A DNA stretch of 64,000 nucleotides, taken from contig NZ_JOEY01000002.1 in the NCBI RefSeq assembly GCF_000718165.1, positions 343,236-407,235 on the forward strand, written 5' to 3'. Source of the stretch: Streptomyces fulvoviolaceus. Lineage in GTDB: Bacteria > Actinomycetota > Actinomycetes > Streptomycetales > Streptomycetaceae. Shown piece by piece: positions 50,775 through 58,823 of this stretch; positions within the stretch are counted from its first letter, which is position 1, and the number at the start of each line of letters is the position of its first letter. A model generated the notes under the pieces. The model had not been told where the DNA came from. It did not search any database and worked only from the letters and a program-made list of their open reading frames with translations. A program made the translations under genes and the position numbers.

Positions 50775-51716
50775 TCAGCTGCCGGGCGTCGAAGCGGCAG
50801 TCGGAGTCCCGGGCACGGTGACCGTCGGGAAGCCCACGCCCGTCAGCTCCTCCGATACGGTCCACAGCCGCCTCGCCGCGGCCGGGTCACTCGCAGCAGC
50901 CGAGCGGCCCACCAAAGTCGGGGCGCCCCGCATCTCGCCGAACCCGTCGGGACCGACGTAACTGGCGCCCGGCAGGTCCTGCGTCGCCGCGTACAGGGTC
51001 GGCAGGGAGCCCGCCCTGTCGTCCTGGGCCATGAACCGGTTGCCGATCTTCATGAAGACGCGGGACACCGGGCTCGCCGCGTGGCTCTGGAGGTTGGTGG
51101 CCGCGTAACCGGGGTGGGCGGCCGTGGCGCGGACCGGAGAGCCCGACTCCGTGAGGCGGCGCTGGAGTTCCAGCGTGAACAGCAGGTTGGCCAGTTTGGA
51201 CTGGGCGTAGGCGCCGGTCGGGTTGTAGTTCGCCGCCAGGTTCAGGTCGTCGAAGTTGATGGTGCCGCTGCCGCCCTTGTGCAGACCCGAGGAGACGGTG
51301 ACCACCCGGTCGGTGATGTGCGGCAGAAGCAGGTTCGTCAGGGCGAAGTGCCCCAGGTGGTTCGTGCCGAACTGCATCTCGAAGCCGTCGCGCGTCCGCT
51401 GTTGCGGGAGCATCATCACGCCGGCGTTGTTGAGCAGGAGGTTCAGCGGGCCTTCCCAGGCCGCCGCGAACTCCCGTACGGACGACAGGTCCGCCAGGTC
51501 CAGGCGGCGCACCTCCGTGCTGCCGTTCACCGTCCGCGCCGCCGCCTCACCCCGCTTCGGGTCCCGTACGGCGAACACCACGTGGGCGCCCGCTCCGGCC
51601 AGCGCGGTCGCGGCGGTCAGACCGATGCCGCTGTTGGCGCCGGTGACGACGGCCGTACGGCCGGTCAGGTCGGGGAGGTGGGTCGCGTTCCATGTGCCCT
51701 TGCTCTTGTCAGCCAT
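50775..51716 (-). CDS. Short-chain dehydrogenase/reductase
   Basis: The 313-residue protein starts at ATG 51716. The Rossmann motif VVTGANSGIG and NNAG are present. The catalytic Ser lies in VVTVSSGLHK and Tyr-x3-Lys in GAYAQSKLANL. The long C-terminal region resembles retinol-dehydrogenase-like SDRs. It diverges from a TetR gene across a perfect palindromic operator and is probably repressed by it. Confidence 0.9.
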   Translation of the reverse strand: MADKSKGTWNATHLPDLTGRTAVVTGANSGIGLTAATALAGAGAHVVFAVRDPKRGEAAARTVNGSTEVRRLDLADLSSVREFAAAWEGPLNLLLNNAGVMMLPQQRTRDGFEMQFGTNHLGHFALTNLLLPHITDRVVTVSSGLHKGGSGTINFDDLNLAANYNPTGAYAQSKLANLLFTLELQRRLTESGSPVRATAAHPGYAATNLQSHAASPVSRVFMKIGNRFMAQDDRAGSLPTLYAATQDLPGASYVGPDGFGEMRGAPTLVGRSAAASDPAAARRLWTVSEELTGVGFPTVTVPGTPTAASTPGS

Positions 51717-51725
51717 GCCCCTCAA

Positions 51726-51778
51726 TGTAGGCGTTGCCTACAATGCTGTCAATGACAACAATGATGGCGCCGCCTACA
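51726..51778. promoter_or_regulatory. TetR operators between SDR and TetR genes
   Basis: TGTAGGC-GTT-GCCTACA (51726-51742) is a perfect palindrome beginning 9 nt before the SDR start. A second site, TGATGGC-GCC-GCCTACA (51762-51778), has the same right half and two mismatches in the left half; centres are 36 bp apart. The two sites lie close to the SDR start and the TetR start respectively, so both genes are likely controlled. Confidence 0.75.
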
Positions 51779-51788
51779 TCCGGATACG

Positions 51789-52445
51789 ATGGTGCCCATG
51801 CAGTCCGAGAAGTCCGAGCAGACCGCCGAGAAGCCCGCCGCGCAGACCGCGCAGCCCGAGACCCGCCCCTACCACCACGGGGGCCTCCGCTCCGCCCTGC
51901 TCGCGAGCGCGGAGCGCACCCTGCGCGAGAAGGGCGTCGGCTCACTGTCGCTGCGCGAACTGGCCCGGGACGTCGGCGTCAGCCACGCCGCCCCCGGCCG
52001 GCACTTCAAGGACAAGCAGGCCCTGCTCAACGCCCTGGCGCTCAGCGGGTACGAACGCATGGCCCAGGCCCTGGACGCCGCCGACGACCCCGGCCTTCCG
52101 TTCCAGCCCCGCCTCACCGCCCTCGCCCGGGCCTACCTCGGCTTCGCCCTCGACAACGCCGCGCTGCTGGAGCTCATGTACGCCCGCAAGCACGAGCCCG
52201 ACGCCGCGGAGCAGATGGCGGCCGCCGTCGACCGCACGGTGGGCCATCTGGAGCGAGCCGTCGCGGCCGCCCAGCAGCGCGGCGAGATCATCGACGGCGA
52301 CCCCGCCCACCTCACCCTCGTCGTGGGCGCCGCCCTGCACGGCCTCGCCTCCTTCACCGCCAACGACATGGTCGCCACCGACGCGGCCATGGCCGCCGTG
52401 GAAGAAGTGGTCCAGCACCTGCTCCACGGCCTCAAGCCCCGCTGA
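51789..52445 (+). CDS. TetR-family repressor of the SDR gene
   Basis: The protein is 218 residues from ATG 51789; ATG 51798 is an alternative and neither has a strong ribosome-binding site. The N-terminus is disordered (Gln/Glu/Ala-rich). The HTH covers about 35-75 (LREKGVGSLSLRELARDVGV, SHAAPGRHFKDKQALLNALA). The C-terminal domain resembles TetR_C_33-like folds (ALLELMYARKHEPDAAEQMA). It should bind the two palindromes upstream and control itself and the SDR gene. Ligand unknown. Confidence 0.88.
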   Translation: MVPMQSEKSEQTAEKPAAQTAQPETRPYHHGGLRSALLASAERTLREKGVGSLSLRELARDVGVSHAAPGRHFKDKQALLNALALSGYERMAQALDAADDPGLPFQPRLTALARAYLGFALDNAALLELMYARKHEPDAAEQMAAAVDRTVGHLERAVAAAQQRGEIIDGDPAHLTLVVGAALHGLASFTANDMVATDAAMAAVEEVVQHLLHGLKPR

Positions 52446-52540
52446 GCGAGCTGTGAGCCGGCTGTCGGAGTCCACTCCGGAACTTGTGCGCAACGCGTGT
52501 AGATGGTCAAGCCGTGACCATTCGCTGCCCATCGGGCCGC

Positions 52541-52717
52541 CATCGGCGAGTAACCCCCCAACCCCCTTCGGTATTGCGGAAGTCAGGATTCCGCCACCCG
52601 TCTTGTTGTCACGTACTCAACAAGGGGAAGGTCGACGCGGGTCGCCGCCCCCACCGGGAACCTCACCGGTGGTCCCCCCACCGCAGGCCTCTGCAACCAC
52701 TCTCAGGAGGCTGTACG
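52541..52717 (+). promoter_or_regulatory. Leader of the first sedolisin gene with conserved hairpin
   Basis: The leader contains GCCATCGGCGAGTAA, then CGGAAGTCAGGATTCC, then the hairpin CTTGTTG-TCACGTACT-CAACAAG (52602-52624). An AGGAGG lies 7 nt before the TTG start. The same elements in the same order precede the second sedolisin gene, so the leader is part of the duplicated unit and is conserved more than expected for a neutral spacer. Confidence 0.6.
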
Positions 52718-54073
52718 TTGCGTACACCCAACACCCCCCACATATCCGGCAGATGGCTCCGGATCGGCTCGGCCACCACGGCCACTGCCGCCCTCCTCCT
52801 CGCCGGACTGGGCATCGCGACCCAGGCCGACGCGGCCACCCCCACGCCGCACAAGGTCAGCGCCAGGACCGTCGCCGCCCAGGTCGCCAAGGCCCACGTG
52901 CAGTACGAGAGCGCGTGTGACGCCACCCCGAAGAAGGGCTACGCCGCCTGCAACGCCCTCCGTGTCACCGGGGGCACCACCGCCTACATGGAGAAGCAGG
53001 CCGCGCTGAAGGGCGTAACGCCCAAGACCATCAAGCCGGACGCCTCCTCGGCCACCCCGACCGGTTACGGCCCGACCGACCTCCAGTCGGCCTACGGCCT
53101 CACCTCCGCCGCCTCCTCCAACGGCTCCGGCGAGACCGTCGCCATCGTCGACGCCTACGACGACCCCAACGCCGCGGCGGACCTGGCCACTTACCGCTCG
53201 TACTACGGTCTCTCGGCCTGCACCGTCGCCAGCGGCTGCTTCAAGAAGGTCTCCCAGACCGGCTCCACGTCCTCCCTCCCCACCGCCGACAGCGGCTGGG
53301 CCGGTGAGATCTCGCTGGACCTCGACATGGTCTCCGCCATCGCCCCGAACGCCAACATCCTGCTGGTCGAGGCGGACTCCTCCTCCATGGAGGACCTGGG
53401 CACGGCCGTGAACGAGGCCGTCAAGCTGGGCGCCAAGTTCGTCTCCAACTCCTACGGCGGCGACGAGGAGTCCTCCGACTCGACGTACGACTCCTCGTAC
53501 TTCAACCACCCGGGCGTCGCGATCACCGTCAGCGCGGGCGACAGCGCCTACGGCGCCGAGTACCCGGCCGCCTCCAAGTACGTGACGTCCGTGGGCGGTA
53601 CGAAGCTCTCCACGTCCTCCAACAGCCGCGGCTGGACCGAGAGCGTCTGGAAGACCAGCAGCACGGAAGGCACGGGCTCCGGCTGCTCCTCGTACGACGC
53701 GAAGCCCTCCTGGCAGACCGACACCGGCTGCACCAAGCGCATGATCTCGGACGTCTCCGCCGTCGCCGACCCCGCCACAGGCGTCTCCGTCTACGACTCC
53801 TACGGCTCCGACGGCACCGGCTGGAACACTTACGGCGGCACCAGCGCCTCCTCGCCGATCATCGCCAGCGTCTACGCCCTCGCCGGCACCCCGGGCAGCA
53901 GCGACTACCCGGCGCAGTACCCGTACAACGCGGCCGGCACGTCCGCCCTCAACGACGTGACCTCCGGCAACAACGGCACCTGCTCCACCAGCTACTACTG
54001 CACCGCCGGAACCGGCTACGACGGCCCGACCGGCTGGGGCACCCCCGAGGGGCTCGACGCCTTCACCGGCTGA
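52718..54073 (+). CDS. Secreted sedolisin-like (S53) peptidase, copy 1
   Basis: The 451-residue protein is translated from TTG 52718, with AGGAGG 7 nt upstream. The signal peptide (about 1-42) ends ATQADAAT. After a short, Ala/Lys-rich pro-segment (about 45-110) the catalytic domain begins at GYGPTDLQSAYGL. Glu and Asp of the S53 triad lie in GEISLDLDM (about 196-201). Ser lies in GGTSASSPI (about 375), and the C-terminal calcium site in NDVTSGNNG and GPTGWGTPEG. S53 peptidases are serine-carboxyl enzymes active at acidic pH. The pro-segment is shorter than in kumamolisin. The downstream paralog is highly similar. Confidence 0.88.
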   Translation: MRTPNTPHISGRWLRIGSATTATAALLLAGLGIATQADAATPTPHKVSARTVAAQVAKAHVQYESACDATPKKGYAACNALRVTGGTTAYMEKQAALKGVTPKTIKPDASSATPTGYGPTDLQSAYGLTSAASSNGSGETVAIVDAYDDPNAAADLATYRSYYGLSACTVASGCFKKVSQTGSTSSLPTADSGWAGEISLDLDMVSAIAPNANILLVEADSSSMEDLGTAVNEAVKLGAKFVSNSYGGDEESSDSTYDSSYFNHPGVAITVSAGDSAYGAEYPAASKYVTSVGGTKLSTSSNSRGWTESVWKTSSTEGTGSGCSSYDAKPSWQTDTGCTKRMISDVSAVADPATGVSVYDSYGSDGTGWNTYGGTSASSPIIASVYALAGTPGSSDYPAQYPYNAAGTSALNDVTSGNNGTCSTSYYCTAGTGYDGPTGWGTPEGLDAFTG

Positions 54074-54089
54074 CGCACTCCTCTGAATC

Positions 54090-54111
54090 CTCCCCGTCGG
54101 GTCACGGGGAG
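54090..54111 (+). terminator. Hairpin after the first sedolisin gene
   Basis: CTCCCCGT-CGGGTC-ACGGGGAG, a perfect 8-bp stem starting 16 nt after the stop codon. Confidence 0.5.
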
Positions 54112-54157
54112 CCGCCGGTAAAGGGGAACGTGGGGTTCCCTCGGCGGCACACACGGC

Positions 54158-54188
54158 AACGGGTCGCGACAGCCGGTCGCGACCCGTT
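54158..54188 (+). terminator. Strong 13-bp hairpin after the first sedolisin gene
   Basis: Perfect arms 54158-54170 and 54176-54188 around an AGCCG loop. The arms begin AACGGG, as do those of the hairpin after the second peptidase gene (55834-55864), so the terminator belongs to the duplicated unit. Confidence 0.75.
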
Positions 54189-54253
54189 CGCCGTATCCGC
54201 AAACCTCGTGTGACGCCTGTGAGTTGGGTCAAGCAACCGCCGCCCGCAGGCCA

Positions 54254-54465
54254 TCCCGCAGCCATCGGCGAGTAAGGCCGGGGCCCGGTTCGGTATGGCG
54301 GAAGTCAGGATTCCACCAGCTGTCCCCAGGATTCCACCACCCGTCTTGTTGTCACGTACTCAACAAGAGACCGTCATCCCGGGCCGCCGCCCGCCGCCGG
54401 GGACACCCCACCGACGGCACGCACCCCGCACCGCCCCTGTTCCACCATCATCAGGAGGCTGCACC
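54254..54465 (+). promoter_or_regulatory. Leader of the second sedolisin gene (duplicated)
   Basis: It repeats the elements of the first leader: GCCATCGGCGAGTAA, GCGGAAGTCAGGATTCC, and the identical hairpin CTTGTTG-TCACGTACT-CAACAAG (54345-54367). An ATTCCACCA segment is duplicated inside it. AGGAGG precedes the TTG start. Confidence 0.6.
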
Positions 54466-55773
54466 TTGCGTACCAACACCCCCACCAGACGAGGCAGATG
54501 GAACCGCACAGGTTCCGCCGCGGCCGCCACCGCCGCACTCGTCCTCGCCGGCTTCGGCACCGCGGTCCAGGCGGACGCGGCAACCGCTTCATCGAAGGTC
54601 ACCTACGCCGCCACCCCCTGCTCCACCCCCAAGAAGGCCGGCGAACTGGCCTGCAACTCCCTGCGCATCACGGGCGGCATCACCGCGTTCCAGAAGGCAC
54701 AGGCGAAGGCCGACGGCGTCACCCCCAAGGCCGCCGACGCCTCCACCCCCTCCGGCTACGGCCCCAGCGACCTCCAGTCGGCCTACGGCCTCACCTCCGC
54801 CGCCTCCTCCAACGGCTCCGGCGAGACCATCGCGATCGTCGACGCGTACAACGACCCCAACGCCGAGGCCGACCTCGCCAAGTACCGTACGTACTACGGC
54901 CTCTCGGCCTGCACCACCGCCAACGGCTGCTTCAAGAAGGTCAGTCAGACCGGCTCGACGACCTCCCTCCCCTCCAGCGACAGCGGCTGGGCCGAGGAGA
55001 TCTCCCTCGACCTCGACATGGCCAGCGCCGTCTGCCCGAACTGCAACATCACGCTCGTCGAGGCCAAGTCGGCCACCATGGCCAACCTCGGCACGGCCGT
55101 GAACGAGGCGGTCACGCTGGGCGCGAAGTACGTCTCCAACTCCTACGGCGGCTCGGAATCGTCGTCGGACACGAGCTACGACTCCTCGTACTTCAACCAC
55201 CCCGGCGTCGCCATCACCGTCAGCTCCGGCGACGACGCCTACGGCACCGAGTACCCGGCCGCCTCCAAGTACGTGACCGCCGTCGGCGGCACCTCGCTCA
55301 GCACCTCCTCCGCCAGCCGCGGCTGGACCGAGAAGGTCTGGTACCAGACCAACTCCGACGGCAGCGTCTCCGGCCCCGGCTCCGGCTGCTCCACCAACGA
55401 CGCCAAGCCGTCCTGGCAGACCGACACCGGCTGCACCAAGCGCACCATCGCCGACGTCTCCGCCGTCGCCGACCCGGCCACCGGCGTCTCGGTCTACGAC
55501 TCCTACGGCGTCACCGCCGGCTGGTACACCTTCGGCGGCACCAGCGCCTCCGCCCCGATCATCGCGGGCGTCTACGCCCTCGCCGGTACGCCGGGCAGCA
55601 GTGACTACCCCGCCTCGTACCCGTACGCCGCAGCCGGCACCTCGGCCCTCAACGACGTGACCTCGGGCAACAACGGCACCTGCTCCACCAGCTACTACTG
55701 CACCGCCGGAACCGGCTACGACGGCCCGACCGGCTGGGGCACCCCGGAAGGAATCGACGCCTTCACCGGCTGA
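54466..55773 (+). CDS. Secreted sedolisin-like (S53) peptidase, copy 2
   Basis: The 435-residue protein is translated from TTG 54466, with AGGAGG upstream. It is a paralog of the preceding gene with the same architecture: signal peptide, short pro-segment, Glu/Asp in EEISLDLDM (about 175-180), Ser in GGTSASAPI (about 357) and an identical C-terminal region around NDVTSGNNGTCSTSYYCTAG. Differences include a CPNCN motif after the triad Asp that copy 1 lacks (APNAN there), adding a possible disulfide or metal site. Tandem duplication with divergence suggests different substrate ranges. Confidence 0.88.
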   Translation: MRTNTPTRRGRWNRTGSAAAATAALVLAGFGTAVQADAATASSKVTYAATPCSTPKKAGELACNSLRITGGITAFQKAQAKADGVTPKAADASTPSGYGPSDLQSAYGLTSAASSNGSGETIAIVDAYNDPNAEADLAKYRTYYGLSACTTANGCFKKVSQTGSTTSLPSSDSGWAEEISLDLDMASAVCPNCNITLVEAKSATMANLGTAVNEAVTLGAKYVSNSYGGSESSSDTSYDSSYFNHPGVAITVSSGDDAYGTEYPAASKYVTAVGGTSLSTSSASRGWTEKVWYQTNSDGSVSGPGSGCSTNDAKPSWQTDTGCTKRTIADVSAVADPATGVSVYDSYGVTAGWYTFGGTSASAPIIAGVYALAGTPGSSDYPASYPYAAAGTSALNDVTSGNNGTCSTSYYCTAGTGYDGPTGWGTPEGIDAFTG

Positions 55774-55833
55774 CCCTCAGTCACCAGATCTCGTCACAGC
55801 GGGCCGTGGGGGCCCGCCGGCGGATGGGGAAAG

Positions 55834-55864
55834 AACGGGCCGCGGCAACCAGCCGCGGCCCGTT
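55834..55864 (+). terminator. 13-bp terminator hairpin after the second sedolisin gene
   Basis: Perfect arms 55834-55846 and 55852-55864 around AACCA. Confidence 0.75.
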
Positions 55865-56180
55865 CGTCATGCCGGAAGCGCACCGGAAATCACATCGGGA
55901 ATCACCTCGGGATAGCCTTCACCCGCAGAACATCGGTGCCAGAAGCGCCGCAGGCCGTAGAAGAGGACAACGACGGAACCACACGACAGGTTTCGCCCAA
56001 ACCTCATTGCTCGGCGTGACATGCCGTGATACACAGAGTGACCAGACAAGCATTCGTACGAAACCCGCCAACCGAAGACGCCAAGTCGACATACGACGGC
56101 AGAATTGTCGGCGACAATGAGGCCTGACCTCTGCGCACCTGCAGGGGAAGCGGAACTACCCACCAGGGGCGGTGACTTAC
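55865..56180. other. Promoter region of the conjugation-like cluster, no gene supported
   Basis: The stretch is A+T richer than its neighbours around 55960-56110 and should hold the promoter of the six-gene cluster. A 98-codon minus-strand frame (55867-56163) lacks coding bias and is not accepted. No clear operator was seen. Confidence 0.45.
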
Positions 56181-56489
56181 ATGCTCTTTGCGGCCGACAA
56201 GGGAGACATCAACACCATCATCGGCGGGATCGCTCCGGACTGGGGCCCCTTCGGTGCGCTGGGCACCGAGGCGAAGACGATGATCCAGGTCGTCATGGCA
56301 GTCGCCATTCTGCTCTGCCTCGGCATCGCGATCTGGGGCGCCGCGAAACAGCGCATCGGTGCTACCGCCCTGCGGGACACCTTCAGCGCCGAGCAGGGCA
56401 AGGGCCTCATCATCGCGGGCCTGACAGGCGTCTTCATCATCGGCTCACTCGGCACGCTGTTCACCATCGTGTACGGCATGGCCGTCTAG
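56181..56489 (+). CDS. Small two-helix membrane protein, VirB2/TrbC-pilin-like
   Basis: The product is 102 residues from ATG 56181 (GGTG 6 nt upstream); GTG 56172 is also possible. Two membrane segments (MIQVVMAVAILLCLGIAIWG and IIAGLTGVFIIGSLGTLFTI) are separated by a basic loop. This size and topology match the small pilin-like subunits of type IV secretion systems. It is first in a six-gene series which, from memory, matches S. coelicolor cmdF-to-cmdA (SCO4131-SCO4126), a cluster linked to differentiation. Confidence 0.75.
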   Translation: MLFAADKGDINTIIGGIAPDWGPFGALGTEAKTMIQVVMAVAILLCLGIAIWGAAKQRIGATALRDTFSAEQGKGLIIAGLTGVFIIGSLGTLFTIVYGMAV

Positions 56490-56662
56490 GCCCTCTCCGT
56501 TCACCACCCGGTTCCCCCTCTACCCCACCCGCCCGTCGTGCCCACCGGCTGAGGTTGCGTTTCCCTGATGTCGAGTCTCCACACCGCGCCCGCGCGGGAA
56601 CCAGCACGGCTACCGTCGTACTCCTACGTGTTTCCGCACGACGTCGAGGGGGCGTACGCGGC

Positions 56663-57502
56663 ATGAGTCTCGGGGACGAGCAGGACACGACGACCTCCGG
56701 GGGTTACGGGGGTACGGGCCAGACCCGCACCCACCTGCCCGGCGGCAACGGCGACGTGTACGGCGGCGCACGACGGGGCGGCCGTTCATCGTCCCGCTCC
56801 CTGATCACCGTCGTCGGCGTCATCGTCCTCCTCATCGCCGCGATCGCCTTCGCGAACCGTGGAGGAGACGATTCCGCTTCGGGGTCGGAGGGAGCGGGAT
56901 CGCAGCCGGAGGTTGCTTCTACGGCGGCGAGCGGGAAGTCGCCGGTGGCGTCGAAAGCGGGTGGGATTCCGACGGGGTTCGCGCAGGATCAGCAGGGGGC
57001 GGAGAGTGCGGCGGCCAACTATGCGGTGACGTTGGGTTCCACCGGCATGTTCAACAAGGACAGCCGACACAGCATCGTCGACGCCATCTACACACCCACC
57101 GCGGCAGCCAAACTCCAGGGCGCCATGGACCAGGCGTACTCGGCGGACTTCCTCAGCAAGCTCGGCCTCGACGCGAACGGCAACGCCCCCGAGGGCAGCA
57201 CGTTCGTCTCCCGCACGATTCCCGTGGGCACCAAGGCCACCACGTTCAGCGACAGCAGCTCCAAGGTCGCGGTCTGGTACATGGGCCTCATCGGCATGTC
57301 CGGGGCGTCCTCGACCGACCCCGTCAGCTCGACGTGGAAGACCTGGACCTTCGACCTCCAATGGGTCGACGGCGACTGGAAGATCGTCACCGACACCCAG
57401 AAGGACGGCCCTGCCCCGGTACCGGGTGACGACCAGGCCGCCAGCTCGGACGAGATCAGCAAGGCCATCGAGGAGTACGGAGGGTTCACGTATGCCCGGT
57501 AG
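56663..57502 (+). CDS. Membrane-anchored extracytoplasmic protein of the cluster (VirB8-like position)
   Basis: The protein is 279 residues from ATG 56663 (GAGGGGG upstream). The cytoplasmic N-terminus is Gly/Thr-rich, one membrane helix covers about 47-67 (LITVVGVIVLLIAAIAFA), a Ser/Gly linker follows, and then an extracytoplasmic domain (about 105-270). That domain ends WTFDLQWVDGDWKIVTD, a pattern typical of NTF2-like folds such as VirB8/TcpC. Its gene overlaps the next by 11 bp. A structural role in a secretion channel is inferred from topology and context. Confidence 0.75.
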   Translation: MSLGDEQDTTTSGGYGGTGQTRTHLPGGNGDVYGGARRGGRSSSRSLITVVGVIVLLIAAIAFANRGGDDSASGSEGAGSQPEVASTAASGKSPVASKAGGIPTGFAQDQQGAESAAANYAVTLGSTGMFNKDSRHSIVDAIYTPTAAAKLQGAMDQAYSADFLSKLGLDANGNAPEGSTFVSRTIPVGTKATTFSDSSSKVAVWYMGLIGMSGASSTDPVSSTWKTWTFDLQWVDGDWKIVTDTQKDGPAPVPGDDQAASSDEISKAIEEYGGFTYAR

Positions 57503-58823
57503 CCGTCACCGCGGGCTCAAGCTCACCGGCTTGGTCGCCGCCGTACAGACAACCGCCGTCCTACTGGCCACCCGCGCCGCCGCGGCACCCACGCCCACGC
57601 CAACGCCCACGACGAGCAACAACCCGTGCGACCTTCTGATCGGCCCCGCCAAGCAGTACTGCGAGGACGACAGCGGCTCCGGCTCAGGCGGCTCCACCAC
57701 CCTCGACCCCACCTCCACCCTCGACCCCCTCTCCTCCCTCGCCCAAGGCTGCGCCAAAGCCGCCGCCTGGACCGTCGACAAGCTCAGCGAGGCCGTAAAA
57801 GACACCGCGAACGTCGACTTCACCAACGAGAAGTTCCTCCAGCAGTACGCCGTCGTCTTCGCGGCGTCGACGATCCTGACCCTTCTCCTCTGGCTGCTCG
57901 CCGTGGCCAAGCGGGCGGTGCGAGGTGTCCCCCTCACCACCGCCATCGGCGAAGCCATCGGCTTCCTCTGGCTGACGGTCCTGGCCTCCGCCTTCACACC
58001 GCTGATCCTCTACACGGTCGTATCGGCGACGGACGGCGTCTCAGAGGTCCTGGCGAAGACGACCGGCGACCAGACGGACACCTTCTTCGGCACCTTCTCC
58101 GGCGCCCTGGAGAAGGGCGAGAACATCGGCGGCGGCCCGATCATGCTGATCGTCGTCTCCCTGGTCAGCATCCTCGCCGCCGGAGTCCTGTGGCTGGAGC
58201 TGGTCATCAGGGCGGCCCTCCTCTACGTCGGCGCCCTCCTCGGCACGGTCGTCTACGCCGGCCTCGTCGACAAGAACCTGTGGGGCCACGTCCGCCGCTG
58301 GGCGGGCATCATGATCGCGGTCATCCTGGTCAAGCCGGTCATCGTCATCGTGCTGGGCCTCGCAGGCGCGCTCTCCTCCGAGGACGGCCCGGACGCCTTC
58401 TCCGCCGTGGTCTCCGGCCTCGCCATCATCCTGCTCGCGATCTTCGCCAGCGCGATGATCTACCGCTTCGTCCCGGGCTTCGGCGACGAGATCGCCAACT
58501 CCCGCAGCAACCGCATCATGCAGGGCGCCGAAGGCAAGGCCGCGGCCGTCATCAGCTCCCCCGCGACGCTGGTCGCGCAGGGCATCAAGACCCACAGCAG
58601 CCGAGCCGACAACAACGGCGGCGGAGGCCAAGGATCCGGTGCCCGCCCCAGCAACCCCGCATCCGGCGGAGTCGCCGCCCACAGCCAGCGCAACTCGAAC
58701 GGAGGCGGCGGATCTGTCCCCTCCGCCGCCCCCGCACCCCGCTCCAGCAATCCGGTGAACAGCCCGCACGCCGGCAACAACCGCAACAGCAGCGCCAACC
58801 GCACAGGAGGTGACGGGCGTTGA
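57492..58823 (+). CDS. Polytopic membrane protein, VirB6/TrbL-like
   Basis: The 443-residue protein starts at ATG 57492, inside the preceding gene. A signal peptide or first helix (about 8-28) is followed by a Thr/Pro-rich segment and a loop with paired cysteines (NNPCDLL ... QYCEDD). About six helices lie between residues 115 and 335. The C-terminal ~100 residues are Asn/Gly/Ser-rich and disordered. This is the topology of TrbL/VirB6 inner-membrane channel proteins of Gram-positive conjugation systems. Confidence 0.78.
   Translation: MPGSRHRGLKLTGLVAAVQTTAVLLATRAAAAPTPTPTPTTSNNPCDLLIGPAKQYCEDDSGSGSGGSTTLDPTSTLDPLSSLAQGCAKAAAWTVDKLSEAVKDTANVDFTNEKFLQQYAVVFAASTILTLLLWLLAVAKRAVRGVPLTTAIGEAIGFLWLTVLASAFTPLILYTVVSATDGVSEVLAKTTGDQTDTFFGTFSGALEKGENIGGGPIMLIVVSLVSILAAGVLWLELVIRAALLYVGALLGTVVYAGLVDKNLWGHVRRWAGIMIAVILVKPVIVIVLGLAGALSSEDGPDAFSAVVSGLAIILLAIFASAMIYRFVPGFGDEIANSRSNRIMQGAEGKAAAVISSPATLVAQGIKTHSSRADNNGGGGQGSGARPSNPASGGVAAHSQRNSNGGGGSVPSAAPAPRSSNPVNSPHAGNNRNSSANRTGGDGR

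Noticed and set aside
55867..56163. 98-codon minus-strand frame in the promoter region of the type IV-like cluster
   Set aside because: No coding bias and no supporting start signal; the region is expected to hold a promoter.
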